64,000 nt of DNA, taken from NCBI RefSeq assembly GCF_019393635.1, contig NC_057861.1:61116532-61180531 (forward strand), read 5' to 3'. The stretch comes from Dromiciops gliroides. Taxonomy: Eukaryota > Chordata > Mammalia > Microbiotheria > Microbiotheriidae. Position numbers and translations under genes: made by a program. The notes below the pieces were generated by a model. The model was not told where the DNA came from and did not search any database. It saw nothing but the letters and a program-made list of their open reading frames with translations. Shown one piece after another: positions 23,422 to 34,725 of this stretch; the first letter of the stretch is position 1, and each line of letters begins with the position of its first letter.

Positions 23422-24403
23422 CAATGATTACCAAAGTGTGTTCCAGATATGGCTGGTGATCTCCAAGACCCTGTCAGAAGGTCTTCAAGGTCAAAAGTAT
23501 TTACATAATAATAAAATATTCTTTGCCTTTCTCATTCTCTCATGATTGCAGAGGAATTTTCCAAAGGATATATGACCTGTGAATTAAGATTTAGCTGAAA
23601 ATATGAAGTATCTCATCTGCAGAATTCTACTCTTGCTTCACAAATGGATGAATCTGCAGACATTGCTGGACATACTGTTTTGCTTATATTCATCTGGTAT
23701 CAACATCAACTAGTCATTTAAAAAGAACTTCTTTTATATGAATGCCTGGCAACAAACACAATTAGTGCTAAAACATGTAAAATGTTGAATAACTTTTTTG
23801 AATCTCATGAGTTAGCCTGGAATAAGTGCATTGGCATTTGCACTGTGGATGCAAAATTAATTTGCAATTTACATTTGCAAAAATGTAAAACAATGCTACT
23901 CATTCCTAAAATTTTTGTTTGGGAAAATATGGTTATTTTCACTAAAATGGGTTATTTATGTTAACATGTGATGGTTTTTTTTGTTGTTGTTTAGTCATTT
24001 CAGTTATATCTGACTCTTAATGGGGTTTGTGGTGGGAATTCTCAGCAAAGATACTGGAGTGGTTTGTCATTTCCTTCTCTAGCTCATTTTACAGATGAGG
24101 AAACTGAGGCAAATAGGGTTAAAGTGACTTGCCCAGGGTCACACAACCAGTAAGTATCTGAAGCCAGATTTCAACTCAGGTCTTCCTGACTCCAGACCTG
24201 GCACTCTATCCTCTGTACCACTTATCTGCCCTGTAAGGGGTTTATTATATGTAATTGACTTCATAAATATTTTAAATATATATTAATCTCAGTTACTAAT
24301 ACAGTAAATATTAATGCATATGAACTCAAAGCTTTTGTTGGGGTCCTCAATAATTTTTAAGATCATAAAGGGGTCCTGAGACCAAAGTGTTTGAAAACCA
24401 TTG
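23422..24403 (+). mobile_element. hAT (Charlie-type) DNA transposon with transposase remnant
   Basis: Terminal inverted repeats are CAATGATTACCAAAGTGTG (left) and the reverse complement of the right end, CAATGGTTTTCAAACACTTT. The right end also reads on the minus strand as the Charlie-type GGTCTCAGGACCCCTTT. An 8-base target duplication (TTTTAGAC / CCTTAGAC, 6 of 8) is what hAT elements make. Inside, frames resemble hAT transposase of the ZBED5/SCAND3 kind: near 23640-23700 a QMDESADIAGH-like stretch (LDEST motif) and at 23782-23964 an FFESHELAWNKCIGICT stretch. A CORE-SINE (-) is nested at 23976-24235. The block B copy has an empty site near 51245. Not functional. Confidence 0.82.
23976..24235 (-). 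repeat. CORE-SINE (Mar/MIR-like) nested in the hAT element
   Basis: Plus-strand motifs GTTGTTTAGTCATTTCAG, GATACTGGAGTGGTTTGTC, ACAGATGAGGAAACTGAGGC and CTTGCCCAGGGTCACACAAC are in the usual order, ending CTATCCTCTGTACCACTTA. Confidence 0.8.
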
Positions 24404-24689
24404 CCTTAGACCATATTTACCTTGTTTCATTCCCCTGACCAAACACTGAAGCAGTGCTGAAATTGACTTCAGGATGGCACCTGCCTAAGTTTTTGCTTTG
24501 GGACAGTGGATGAAGCTACTTCAAATGACCTTCTGCTCTATTGCCGTCTCTCAGTTCTGGAACTGTTCTCACTGCAAAGCAAGCTTCTCATCCCCTACTT
24601 TCCTGACATATCATTGTCCCTCTTTCCTGTAAGTGGGATCCCTTTGCAGATGATTAGAATTGGTTTTGGTTGTACATTTTAAAAAATAA

Positions 24690-25880
24690 ACATTTTGATT
24701 TATTATTTATTCTTTTAACATTCTTTTCTTTTAAAATTTTGAGTTCCAAATTATCTAACTTTCCCAGCCACTACGAAGGCAAGCATTATTATATCAAATA
24801 TACATATGAGATCATGTAAAACACATTTCTATATTAGCCATATTTTTTTTTAAAAAAAGCAAGAAAAATAGATGATTCTACTTCAATTTGTACTCAGAGT
24901 TCATCAGTTCTCTCTCTGGAGGTGGATGGCAATTTTTTCATCATGAGTCCTTTCAAATTATCCAATATCATTGTATTGATCAGAGTAGTCAAGTGTTTTA
25001 CAGTTGATCACCATCAATTGTCCATATTAAAAAAAAAACATTAATAGAACCAATTAAATTTGGTTAGCAGCTAGCTACATTTAAAAAATAAATTTCAATG
25101 TATAAAGTATCATAGTAAATTTTTCTTCACTTCCTCAAAGTCCTTTTCAGAATTCTTTATCCATTCATTTATATTCACTTTTCTTTTTGAATGATCATAA
25201 CTAGTGTATGTTCTCTGCTTGTGGCTCTGCTTTTGTCACTTGGCATTATTTCATAAGAGCCTTTCCATAATATTTATTATTCTTTAAAGTTGGTTTAAAT
25301 TGCATTAATGTGTAGCAACAATAATGTATCACAAATTAATTATTCCCTTATTGTAGGTGTGTTTCAATGGGGGTTTTTTGCATTTACTTGTAATTATGCT
25401 ATGAAAATCTTTGAGTCAATGAATTTTTAATGCTTTCATGAGACAGTCCAAAGGATGGAGTTATTGGGTCAATGAGTATTTATTTCTGAGCTTTTGTTAT
25501 TCAATGTCAAATTTTTGTCCAAAAAGATTTTAGAACTTTGTAATTCCATCTGCAACGAATGAACATACTTATTCATCTCCCAAACTATCAGTGTTGGGTT
25601 TTGTTCCTTGTGATTATTTTCACCCAATTTCATGGATTTGAGGTTGTATCTTTAAAATGTCATTTTGTATCATTTTATTTTTAGCAAATTGAGGATGATT
25701 TCAATGATTAGAATTGGTATTCTTCCTTTGAAAATTAATTACAACTTCTGACCATTTATCTGTTATTGATGAAATTATCTCTGTGATTTAAAAAGACTCA
25801 ATTCCTTATATATTGTAAATGTCTTTTTTCTGTCACAACTACTATAAATACTTTCTCCAATCCATTTTTTCTTTGAATTC
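24690..25880 (-). repeat. Ancient L1 3' region, antisense, shared by both blocks
   Basis: Contains reversed L1 3'-end motifs (TTCAGAGTAGTC-type, TTGTCACTTGGCATTATTTC, ATGAAAATCTTTGAGTCAAT, GGAGTTATTGGGTCAATGAG). It aligns with 53390-54235 of block B in the same position before the receptor, so it was in the ancestral unit. Confidence 0.7.
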
Positions 25881-26389
25881 ATTGTTTTTCTTGTATAGAT
25901 GATTTTATCTCCATAAAGGCAAGTACATGTTTGGTCCCAATTCATTCCCACTATTCACTGAATTGGGAAAAAAATTATCTCCCCTTCAAAATTGAAATGA
26001 ATTCTCTGTTCCATAGTCTTCCATCTTTTTTATATTTATGTATTTAATGTTTAACTCACATAACATTTTTAACTTCAATGTATATTTTGTTCAGAAAAGA
26101 TTTTTCATTTCATTTCTAATTTCTTAGGTTCTAGGTATGGTTAATGGAGATTTTGGGGATGTCACACCTGTAAAGAAATTCAGATAACCTAGTCCGACTT
26201 TATTTTACATATGAGTAAACTGAGTCCAATAAAAGTGGGACTGAATTGCCTATGGTCACATATTCATTAAGTGGCAGATCAGGAATTTAAACTTGAGTCT
26301 TCTGAATCCAAATCTAGTGTTCTTTTTGTTATAAAAGTGTGAAGTGCCTGTATTTCCATTTTAGGTTCTTTCCACATCTTTTTCCTTGT

Positions 26390-26404
26390 AGATACACCGG
26401 ATGC
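26390..26404 (+). promoter_or_regulatory. 3' splice acceptor and short 5' UTR of receptor A
   Basis: A pyrimidine tract (TTTTTCCTTGTAG) ends in AG at 26390-26391, 13 bases before the start codon. Block B has CTTTTTTCCATTCAG at the same place. This fits a single coding exon joined to upstream non-coding exons. Confidence 0.6.
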
Positions 26405-27343
26405 ATGGGACCAGGAAACCAAACACATGTATCAGAATTCCTCCTCCTGGGCCTTTCTGAGAAGCCAGAGCAGCAGCTGCCCCTCTTTGGGCTCTTTCTG
26501 GGCATGTATATGGTCACTGTGGTTGGGAACCTTATCATCATGCTGGCCATTGGCTCTGACTCCCACCTCCACACCCCAATGTATTTCTTCCTCTCTAATT
26601 TGTCCTTTGTTGATCTTTGTCTGGTATCCACCACAGTCCCCAAGATGCTGGTGAACATCATAACAGACAGTAAGGTTATCTCCTATTCTGGATGCCTTGC
26701 CCAAATGTATTTCTTCATGATTTTTGCTTTTTTGGACAATTTTCTCCTTACTGTTATGGCCTATGACCGTTTTGTGGCCATTTGTCACCCTCTCCACTAT
26801 GTCAGCATAATGAGTCCACGGATTTGTGGCCTGCTGGTTCTGACCTCATGGACTATTAGTATTCTAAACTCCACTTTCCATACTTTAATGATGATGAGGC
26901 TATCCTTCTGTGCCAAACGTGAACTTCCCCATTTTTTCTGTGATATTAGTCAGGTTACAAAGCTCTCTTGTTCTGATGCCCTCATCAATGACATCTTAGT
27001 ATATTTTGCAGCTAGTCTTCTGGGTATACTTCCCCTTACAGGAATCCTTTTCTCTTATGGTCAGATTTGTTCTTCCTTATTGAGATTCCCATCTCCTGGG
27101 GGGAAATATAAAGCCTTTTCTACCTGTGGGTCTCACCTCTCTGTTGTTTCATTATTCTATGGCACAGGACTTGGAGTATATCTGAGTTCCTCAGCTACCC
27201 ACTCCTCTTGGAAGATCTCAGTTGCCTCAGTGATGTATTCTGTGGTCACCCCCATGTTGAACCCCTTCATCTACAGCATGAGAAATAAGGACATGAAAGA
27301 TGCCATAAGGAGAGTTATTAGCAAAATGCCCTCCTCTCATTGA
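26405..27343 (+). CDS. Olfactory receptor, family 7-like, intact
   Basis: Seven-transmembrane odorant receptor of the rhodopsin class, expected in cilia of olfactory sensory neurons and coupled to G-olf. 312 residues, the usual length. Visible landmarks: N-glycosylation site NQT (5-7), GN in TM1 (41-42), [13 protein letters not shown] (55-67), conserved Cys97 and Cys179 for the extracellular disulphide, plus Cys169 and Cys189, [10 protein letters not shown] at the end of TM3 (118-127), SY in TM5 (217-218), [13 protein letters not shown] in TM6 (236-248), [12 protein letters not shown] in TM7 (283-294). I chose the ATG giving MGPGNQT. The frame stays open 22 codons upstream to 26339, but that part crosses the splice acceptor and lacks conservation of sequence type. 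[14 protein letters not shown] and [12 protein letters not shown] point to family 7 (OR7G-like); subfamily uncertain. Confidence 0.95.
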   Translation: MGPGNQTHVSEFLLLGLSEKPEQQLPLFGLFLGMYMVTVVGNLIIMLAIGSDSHLHTPMYFFLSNLSFVDLCLVSTTVPKMLVNIITDSKVISYSGCLAQMYFFMIFAFLDNFLLTVMAYDRFVAICHPLHYVSIMSPRICGLLVLTSWTISILNSTFHTLMMMRLSFCAKRELPHFFCDISQVTKLSCSDALINDILVYFAASLLGILPLTGILFSYGQICSSLLRFPSPGGKYKAFSTCGSHLSVVSLFYGTGLGVYLSSSATHSSWKISVASVMYSVVTPMLNPFIYSMRNKDMKDAIRRVISKMPSSH

Positions 27344-28100
27344 TGGGGCCTAGCCATGGAAGGGAGCATTGATATTTAAGGCCAAAAGTCTGGGAGAGAG
27401 AAACCTTGAATTCAAACTGTGACAGTCAGAAAAGTCCAATGATTATAGTTTAGGGTAATGTTTTCCTTGCTGTATGATCTCTTTTATTGTCATTAAGACA
27501 GTTCTCCTTCATGGTGTTGATTTATGGACTTTCTGTAATGTTTCTGTCTTGTTTTCCACACTGTACTTTGTTATAACATCTGCTTTTTCTAAATAAGGAT
27601 AAGAAGTAGAATTGGTAGACCTTGATTTTAACCTCTGGATCATAATCTATAGGCTTTGGTCAAGTCACTTAATGCCTCTGACCATTGATTAGTTCATTTG
27701 TACAATGGGAATTATTGGAACGTTCCTGTCCACAAGGCAAGATCTGTTCAATGTATCAAATGAAATAATGTATGGAAAATCACACTATACATTATAAAGT
27801 GGTAGACAATTTAAGAAGAAAAAAGGAGCAATGGAGAAAGACAGTTGGGATCTTGTTGTACATGGTCCCTCAACCAACTCAGAGGCTCACTTCCCCATGT
27901 CTTAATATATGCTCCTAAAATGTTCTATTTACCAAGAAAATTTATTAACTGGTACCTAATTCTTTTTGTCTTTAACCAAGTTGGTCCTTGGGAAAAAGTC
28001 ATGTCTCTGTAGATGCACCAACTCTCAAAGTCTCTCCAGTATGGTTAATGCCAAGCAGAGATTATGTTTTGCTTGCAAAGCCTTTAAAAATTGAGTGTAG
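27344..28100. other. 3' flank of receptor A, paralogous to the flank of receptor B
   Basis: Aligns with 55838-56600 (shared GTATGATCTCTT, CATAATCT, CTTTTTGTCTTTAAC). Includes a MIR-like stretch at about 27610-27730 (GGTCAAGTCACTTAATGCC, GTACAATGGGAATTATTGG). Probably holds the 3' UTR, but I could not pick a polyadenylation site with confidence. Confidence 0.5.
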
Positions 28101-28269
28101 GGGGCAGCTAGGTGGTGCAGTAGATAAAGCACTGGCCCTGGATTCAGGAGGACTTGAGTTCAAATTCAGCCTCAGACACTTGACACTTACCAGCTCTGTG
28201 ACACTGGGCAAGTCACTTAACCCTCATTGCCCCGCAAAAAAAAAAAAAAAATAGAAAAAGAAAAAAAAG
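28101..28269 (+). repeat. tRNA-derived marsupial SINE
   Basis: Standard head and core with an A-rich tail. Perfect target duplications AATTGAGTGTAG (28089-28100 and 28270-28281). Absent from block B. Confidence 0.95.
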
Positions 28270-28281
28270 AATTGAGTGTAG

Positions 28282-28498
28282 TGTTTGACATGATGAATCA
28301 CTGAAGGAGACTATTTTCATAAGCATAAGCATAAAGTTGTTCTAGCAGGTAGCATTGCCTGCTGGATTGACTAGTGGACTTATCATCAGGAAGATATAGA
28401 TTCACATTGTTTTTCAGACCCTTACTAGCTGTGGAATCTTGACCAAGTCACTTCATGTTTCAAAGCGTCTGCTTATTCACTTATAAAAGAATAATGGT
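28282..28498 (+). repeat. MIR-like SINE in receptor flank
   Basis: 28330-28470 carries GACTTATCATCAGGAAGA and TTACTAGCTGTGGAATCTTG then ACCAAGTCACTTCATG. The same copy is at 56640-56780 in block B, so it predates the duplication. Confidence 0.6.
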
Positions 28499-28648
28499 GG
28501 GGCAGCTAGGTGGGGCAGTGGATAAAGCACCAGCCCTGGATTCAGGAGTACCTGAGTTCACATCTGGCCTCAGACACTTGACACTTACTAGCTGTGTGAC
28601 CCTGGGCAAGTCACTTAACCCCAATTGCCTCACCAAAAAAGAAAGAAA
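28499..28648 (+). repeat. tRNA-derived marsupial SINE
   Basis: GGGCAGCTAGGTGGGGCAGT head, ACCTGAGTTCACATCTGG, standard core and a GAAA-repeat tail. Not present in block B. Confidence 0.92.
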
Positions 28649-28789
28649 GAAAGAAAACAAAAACCTAGTTCAGATACTCTCCTTAGAATTGCATAGGCCC
28701 CAGTTCTAACATTAAAAAAAAAATGTGCACTATCGGAAAAAAAAAATGTGCAAACAATATAATCCTTTTTTCAGAATTCTGTATCAGGA

Positions 28790-29000
28790 GATGCATACGA
28801 ATGGTAATTATGATAATAGCAATAAGAAAAAAAAGCAAGCATTTATATAGGGCTTTGAAGTTGACAATGTACTCTAAATTCACTATCTCATTTTTAATTG
28901 TGAGGATAATAGCACCTACCTCTTAGAGTTGGAGTAAGGATCAAATGAAATATTTGTAAAGTGCTTTACAAACTTTAAAACATTTTATAATCTATTATTA
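28790..29000 (+). repeat. CORE-SINE shared by both blocks
   Basis: Motifs AGCATTTATATAGGGCTTTG, AATAGCACCTACCTCTTAG and TTTGTAAAGTGCTTTACAAA. The same copy is at 56780-56960 in block B. Confidence 0.6.
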
Positions 29001-29879
29001 CTATCATCATTGTTATTTGATCCATTTCCTCCTTAGAGTAATGAAACTTCGGAATCTTAGTTCTGTAATAGACATTAGTGGTCCTCTAGGTCAACTTCTT
29101 TCGGGTGAAAGTGGCCTCTTTATAATATGTAAACTAAGAATGTAGCTCTGGTAGGCATATAAGTTTTTGAATAAGATTTTTAAAAATTTATTTATTTATT
29201 AAGAATTTGCCCCAAGTTACATGTAAAAAAAAATCAAATTTTTTCACATTGATTTTTTAAAACTTTGTGTTCCAAATTTTCTTCATCCCTTCCTTTTCAC
29301 CCCTCCCTAAGAAATAAAGAAATTCAATATAAGTCATACATGTGCGGTCATGCAAAACATCTTCGCATTAGTCAGGTTGTGAAAGAAAACAAACAAAATA
29401 ACTTTAGAAAGAGGAACTAACAAATACAATTATACTTCAACCTGTATTCAGATACTACTAGTTCTTTCTCTGTTGATTGTTTGCATTTTTCATACATTCT
29501 TCTGATAGCATCCTGCTCAACATTTCTTTCACAGTTACTATTGCTAACTGTATTACCCTCCATCCTATTCCCTCCCCCTTGATATTTACTCTATTTTCTA
29601 TCTTTTTTCACCCTATCCCTCCTCAAAAGTGTTTTGCTTTTTCCTGCCCCCTCCCCCAATCTTTCCTCCCATCCTTTGCCTCTCCCCCTCTTTTCCCCTT
29701 CCCCTCCCATTTTCCCTCAGGGCAAAATATATTACTATACCCATGTGAGTGTGTATGTTATTCCCTCTCTGAACCAATTCTGATGAGAGTAAGGCTCACT
29801 CATTCCCCCACTCCTTCCCTATCTTCCCCTCCACTCCATAAGCTTTTTCTTGTTTCTTTTCCTTGAGTTACTTTACCAC

Positions 29880-30374
29880 TGTGATGTTTAAAATCTAAAT
29901 TATGAACGCCTTAAATTAGAAGCTTCAGCACCAGTCTTTGGACATTAAACATTTATTAAAGCATAGAGGTATTCACAAGGAGTTCAGAAAAAAAAAGTCC
30001 TACCTAGCCTAGAGTTCCAGCCTGGTTGGGTTCTTCCTGAAGTCCTCCTCCATGAGCCTGCTTTAATCAGGAACTCCCTAGCAAGCTGATTGTGGAAGCT
30101 TTTTATAGGTCTGGAACAGAGGCAGTCCTTACACACTGCTTCAGGCTGATTGATTGGTCATCCAAATCCATTGTATTTGAAGGTGTTCTCAAGTTGAGTT
30201 CACAGTCTAGCTTCTAAGAACAACACCTTCTTAAGGGATATCAGGTGTGATTACAATCCAATTAACTTGAAGTAGGCTTAATCAGCAGTCAATCACTCTC
30301 ACTTGATTCAATCAGTATAGATTAATCTCCAGGTGGGTCTTTGAGTATCTGCTAAATCCCATTATTTCATCACA
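29880..30374 (-). mobile_element. Solo LTR nested in HAL1
   Basis: About 495 bp, TGTGATG to CATCACA with matching inverted ends. The minus strand gives CTTTAATAAATGTTTAATG and TTCTAATTTAAGGCGTTC, the same R/U5 block as the LTRs at 4911 and 22255. Host sequence resumes on both sides in register with the HAL1 at 19121. No internal viral sequence. It is younger than its HAL1 host. Confidence 0.72.
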
Positions 30375-31689
30375 CCCCCATTCTATCTCTCCCTTTCCCT
30401 TTCTTACAGTGCATTCCTCTTACCCCTTAACTTTATTTTAAAGATGTCATCATGGGTCACCTAGGTGACACAGTGGACAAAGCACCAGCCCTGGACCCAG
30501 GAGGCCCCGAGCCCAAATCCAGCCCCAAACATAAACCTGCCCCACAAAAAACAAGGATAAACAAAAAATAAATGCTTTACAGATATCATCCCTTCATATT
30601 CATTTTACACCTGTGCCCTCTGTCTAAGTATATTCCTTTCAGCTGCCCTAATACTGAGAAAGTTCTTATAATTTAGAAATAGTATCTTCCCATATAGGAA
30701 TGTAAACAGTTTAACCTTTTAATATTCCTCATGATTTCTTTTTCCTGTTTACCTTTTTATGCTTCTCTAGGGCCTTGCATTTGAAAGTCAAATTTTCTAT
30801 TCAGTTCATGCCTTTTCATCACAAATGCCCAAGAATCCTCTTTTTCATTGAAATCCCATTTTCCCCTGAAAGATTATATTAAGTTTTGCTGGGTAGGTGA
30901 TTTTTGGTTGTAATCCCAGTTCCTTTGACGACCAGAATATCATGTTCCATGCCCTCTGATTTGAATTCCCTTTTTTCTAGCTGTTTGCAATATTTTCTCC
31001 TTGACCTGGGAGCTCTGGAATTTGGCTATAATATTACTGGAAGTTTTCCTTTTGGGACACTTAATAAATGTTCGTCAAATTTAAATTTTGAAGTTGTTGT
31101 TGGTCCTTCCTTCTCAAAGAGGACCATGATATCAGGAGGCAATGTCATGACTTGCAGTGAATTGGATTTAAGTGAGGGAGGGCTACAAAGTCACCAACCT
31201 TACTCTCTCCCATCTGGATCGGGTGGCAAGATATGTATCAGGATGACCAGAGATGGCCCCAGATGTTTTTTTAAGGCAATAGGGGTCAAGTAACCTGCCA
31301 GGGTCATACAGGCCTGCGTGAAGAGAGTTTCCTTTTCTCTCCATTACTACAAAAGGATGTCAGGGAGAATATTCGAGTCATGGGCAGTCCAGGTGGCAGC
31401 CAGCCTGACACATTCGGAGCTCTCTCCTCCCCAGTGTGGTCAAAAGAGAGACACAGAAACATCCAGGAGTTTGATGACACACCTGTGACCTGCACCATCC
31501 CCAACACTGAATACCTGCATTCAGGACCAGGACTGAACCCTCCTTCCTCCTTGTCCAAGACCAAGTCATCCTGCTGAGCCTTCTGCTGTGGGGCTGCTGC
31601 CCTCAGACTAGGTAAGTGCTGCCCTCTACACCAGGACTTCCCCAAGCCCTGGCTCCCAGAGATGGGTCCCAATGACCTCTCACCAACAC

Positions 31690-32175
31690 TTTGTCCTTCT
31701 CTCCCAGCCTATACTCCCCCTTCTATCTCTCTTCTCTCTTTTCTTCCCTCTTCCCCTTCTTCCTCTCCATCCCATCCCTCTGTCTCCTTCTCCCTCTTTC
31801 CCTGTCTCTCCCCTTCACCATTTACCTCATCCTCTTTCTGCCCCTCCCCTCCCCTCCTCACCCTACTCATCCTGTCCTCTGTCTCCCTCCCTTCCTTCGC
31901 TTTCTTCTCTTCTACCTCTTTATCACCTTTACCACCTATCCCTCACTTCATCCTTTCCTCTTTTTCCCTCTCCCCTCGTCCTTCCCTCTTCTTTCATCTT
32001 CACCCTCTCCTTGACTCTATCTCTTCATACTCTACTTCCTTCCTTTCTCCCTCTCTTAATCCTCTCCCCCTCTCCTCCAACCCCTCTTCATCCTCCTTCC
32101 TCTCCCCTCTTTTAATACTCTCCCCCTTTGCTATTTCTTCTCTGCTCCTTCTTTCTCCCTCCCTCCCTTTGTCCC
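31690..32175. repeat. Long pyrimidine tract (CT-rich low complexity)
   Basis: About 485 bases made almost wholly of C and T in irregular TCCC/TTCC blocks. The long plus-strand frames here (31662-32255 and neighbours, rich in S, P, L and F) are products of base composition, not genes. Confidence 0.93.
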
Positions 32176-32790
32176 CATGGGAACAGCTTCATTGTCTGAT
32201 AGGACCAAAGCCAGGTCAGAGCAAGTCATTCATTCAAGAACTATGTGCTCACTAATGGCCTCCCCTGGGCAGGGCCCTGTGCTGGCTCCTATGGGAAATT
32301 TAGAAAAATAAGGTGCACAGCCTCTCCCCTGCACAGAGACCTAAGATAAATCTACAAATAACTACAATGGGTCCTTGGGCATTCAGAGAGGGCTTGGGGG
32401 TGGGGGGTGGGGTTCAAATGGTTCAGGAGTCTGAACCAGAGGAGTCTGGGAGGCTTCCTGTGGCAGGGAGTATTTGAGCCAGGACTACAAGATTTCAATG
32501 GGGAAGATATGACAATGGATTGAGAATGAAATGATGACATGAGCCAAAGCTATAGTTGGGCATTTGAAAGACCAAGTGTGTCCCTTGAGGCAGAGGAAGC
32601 TAAGGCTGTGCTGGTGACCTGGAGGATGAGGGAGAAGAGAGTGGACATGGCTATTAGCCCCATCCTTCACTGACCTTACCCCTATGTTGAGGGTGGGGTT
32701 CTTGCTCTCATGGTCTCTGCTGCTCACTTAGGGTTTTAGCCTTTCTGACATTATCCTCACAGGACTGTGACACTCTTTTGAAAATCTGTC
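32176..32790. other. Unclassified sequence inside the HAL1 span
   Basis: GC-richer than its surroundings. Starts with CAAGAACTATGTGCTCACTA and GGGCAGGGCCCTGTGCTGG, which resembles the tail region of L2/MIR-type repeats. No intact frame and no recognisable domain. Confidence 0.4.
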
Positions 32791-33302
32791 ATTCCTACAT
32801 TTTTCTAGCTTTGTTCAACCCAGAATCAGAAATCTGATTGAAATTTGATTCTCTATGGTTGAAAGCTTGGCATGCCTGTGCCCCTCTCCCACTGGGCCAC
32901 TGCCATTCAAGTCTGCTTCCTGAGTAACCCCACAATGCTCCCACCTCTGCTCCAGCAGAGACCCTCTACTATTTCTCCCTGGTCAACTGCTGGACCCCCT
33001 CACTGGTCCATGAGTTGAGTTTCAGAAGAAGCTCCTGATGCTGAAGATTATGATACTCTGGAGGCACAGCCTGCCTGGGGCTGGATCTGGGCCACATGCT
33101 GAGCTCCTCTCTCTCACCCTGCTTATCAGATGATCCCTGCTTCCTATTTAAGTTATCTTTGGCTAGAAAATAGTCTCACTCTGTTCTTTTGTGGGTTTTT
33201 GCTGCTCCAGTTGTCTTATGGCATTTTCTTTGAGGTATGTGGGCAGATTTGTCGGGAGCACAGAGAGTCACAGCCCTTCCTCCGCCATCTTGGCTCTGCC
33301 TC

Positions 33303-34720
33303 TGAATAAGATTTGCTTTAAATCTGAGCTCTACTATCTACTGGTTTAGTGGCCTTGACAAAGTCCCTTGGCCTTTTTTAGTTCCAGTTTCCTCATTTGT
33401 AAAACCAGGGAGTTACTACATGATCTTCAAGTGCTCTTCTAGGTCTAAATCCTATTTCTCTTCCAGTGACAAGGCGCTCACTACCTCATAAGGTAGCTCA
33501 AACCACTATTTATGGACTTCTCTCAGTGATATGTTCTCCATGGATACTGGATATAAGAATTGTTAGTAAGAACTGGGAAAGATGGAAAATCTTGTTTCCA
33601 GGGAATATGGAGAACACATACAATTTTACAGAAACCTAAATGATGTGCCATGATTCTCTGCCAAAAACAAATAATAGCAATCTATACTCAAAGTGCAGGC
33701 TGCTCTGACTCATAGTAAAAAAAGGAATGGTGCCTTAAAGATTGTATCTCTGGTTTGTTGGATATTAGAGATAAGGAAGTGTTCCTCTAAAAAAGGAAAT
33801 AGGGTTGTTTGCATTTTAAAAGGAAATAAAAAATGAGTGTGATGGAGCAAAGAAACATTGACATGCAAAAGGTACCATAGAGGAAAGAAATAAGAAAGAA
33901 CACTTGGAGATCATTAATAGATAAGTGTCTTTTCCCAAAGAAAAGGAAGTTGGATTCTCAGAGGAAAAAAAAAAACAACACTTCTACCCCAAGATATGGT
34001 TCTATAGGCATTGTCCAATAAGAAGTCATTCAGGAAGAGTCCAAGGTCAAAGAGATAGATTAGTATTCTGAGTCAATTCCTGATAAGATAATTTTCTATG
34101 TCACAATCTCTCCCAATAGAGACATCTGTCTCCCTAAGGAATAGATCCAGGAGACAAGGAAAAACTTCCCAAGATTAGTAGAAAGCATTGATTTTTATAC
34201 ACTAGTAGAGATTCACTTTTGCAAAAATCTAACTGCCTGAAAGAATTAGGAAACACTTGCTAAGAATGAAAAAAAATCTGAGATAAAAAACTAAGCACAA
34301 ATGATGTTTTCATTATTGCAGCTGATCACAGGCATGAATTTTAGAAGGGAAGTTCAGATATTAGAAAGAAGTAGCAGGTTGAAGGTGATAGCTGAGAATA
34401 GAATTTGAATTTCTGGACCAGGTGAAAAATATGGAAGTGAGCAGTTCTTAGTCATGCATAACTAACAAGCATTGCATTATTTTACATATGCTATATATTT
34501 ACCTACATATGTATGTGTTGTATCTTCCCTATACAGTGTGAGTTCCTTAAGGAAAAGACTTTGTTTTGGTTTTTGTATTTAGAACAGTGTCTTGCACATA
34601 GTAGGATTTTACTAAATGCTTGTTGAATTGAATTTATTTGAAATTATAAAATTCTATTTTCCAACCCAATCAAATAAGTTTTAAAGTGAAAAGGAACAGA
34701 AGGGAAATTTTGTGCTTCCT
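33303..34720. other. Block A distal flank, no gene
   Basis: Aligns with 57180-57830 and 60320-61240. Contains a MIR-like stretch (33315-33450) and an L2 3' end (34530-34635, CAGTGTCTTGCACATAGTAG), both shared with block B. Ends where an L1 fragment begins at about 34726. Confidence 0.55.
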
Positions 34721-34725
34721 TTTCC

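Larger units (their letters stand above)
29181..33302 (-). mobile_element. Second HAL1-like retrotransposon, with nested insertions
   Basis: Bounded by 12-base target duplications TGAATAAGATTT (29168-29179 and 33303-33314). Block B has the uninterrupted site at about 57170. Minus-strand order: 5' end with CCAAGATGGCGGAGGAAGGG (L1-type 5' start, reverse of about 33271-33290), 5' UTR (to about 32790), unclassified and pyrimidine-rich sequence (32790-31300), a Mar-type repeat (31300-31085), ORF1 C-terminal part (31062-30780), spacer with the captured SINE module (30452-30550), spacer, then 3' UTR (29510-29181). ORF2 is absent. An LTR (29880-30374) is nested in the spacer. Not functional. Confidence 0.8.
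15306..34720 (+). repeat. Paralogous receptor block A
   Basis: Aligns in order with block B (40610-61260). Anchors: 15306-15880 to 40610-41150 (TGGTTCCTTGCATTAAGAGA in both); 16930-17740 to 41650-42530; 18570-18790 to 42920-43150; 22690-23090 to 43560-43980; 23110-23420 to 50980-51250; 24411-26404 to 51245-54898 (with insertions in B); the receptor; 27344-29170 to 55838-57180; 33303-34715 to 57180-61240. Elements in one block but not the other are insertions after duplication, or losses: in A, HAL1 copies at 19121 and 29181, the LTR at 22255 and the hAT at 23422. Divergence by eye is about 20-30% outside the coding exon, so the duplication is old. Confidence 0.88.

Noticed and set aside
26339-26404. 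An extra 22 codons in frame before receptor A (and 20 before receptor B)
   Set aside because: They cross a polypyrimidine tract and AG acceptor and do not match the receptor N-terminus; the MGP(G/D)NQT start fits the family.
31662-32255. A 197-residue serine/proline/leucine-rich frame and two overlapping ones
   Set aside because: Produced by the pyrimidine tract in every frame; no domain, no start context, low complexity.
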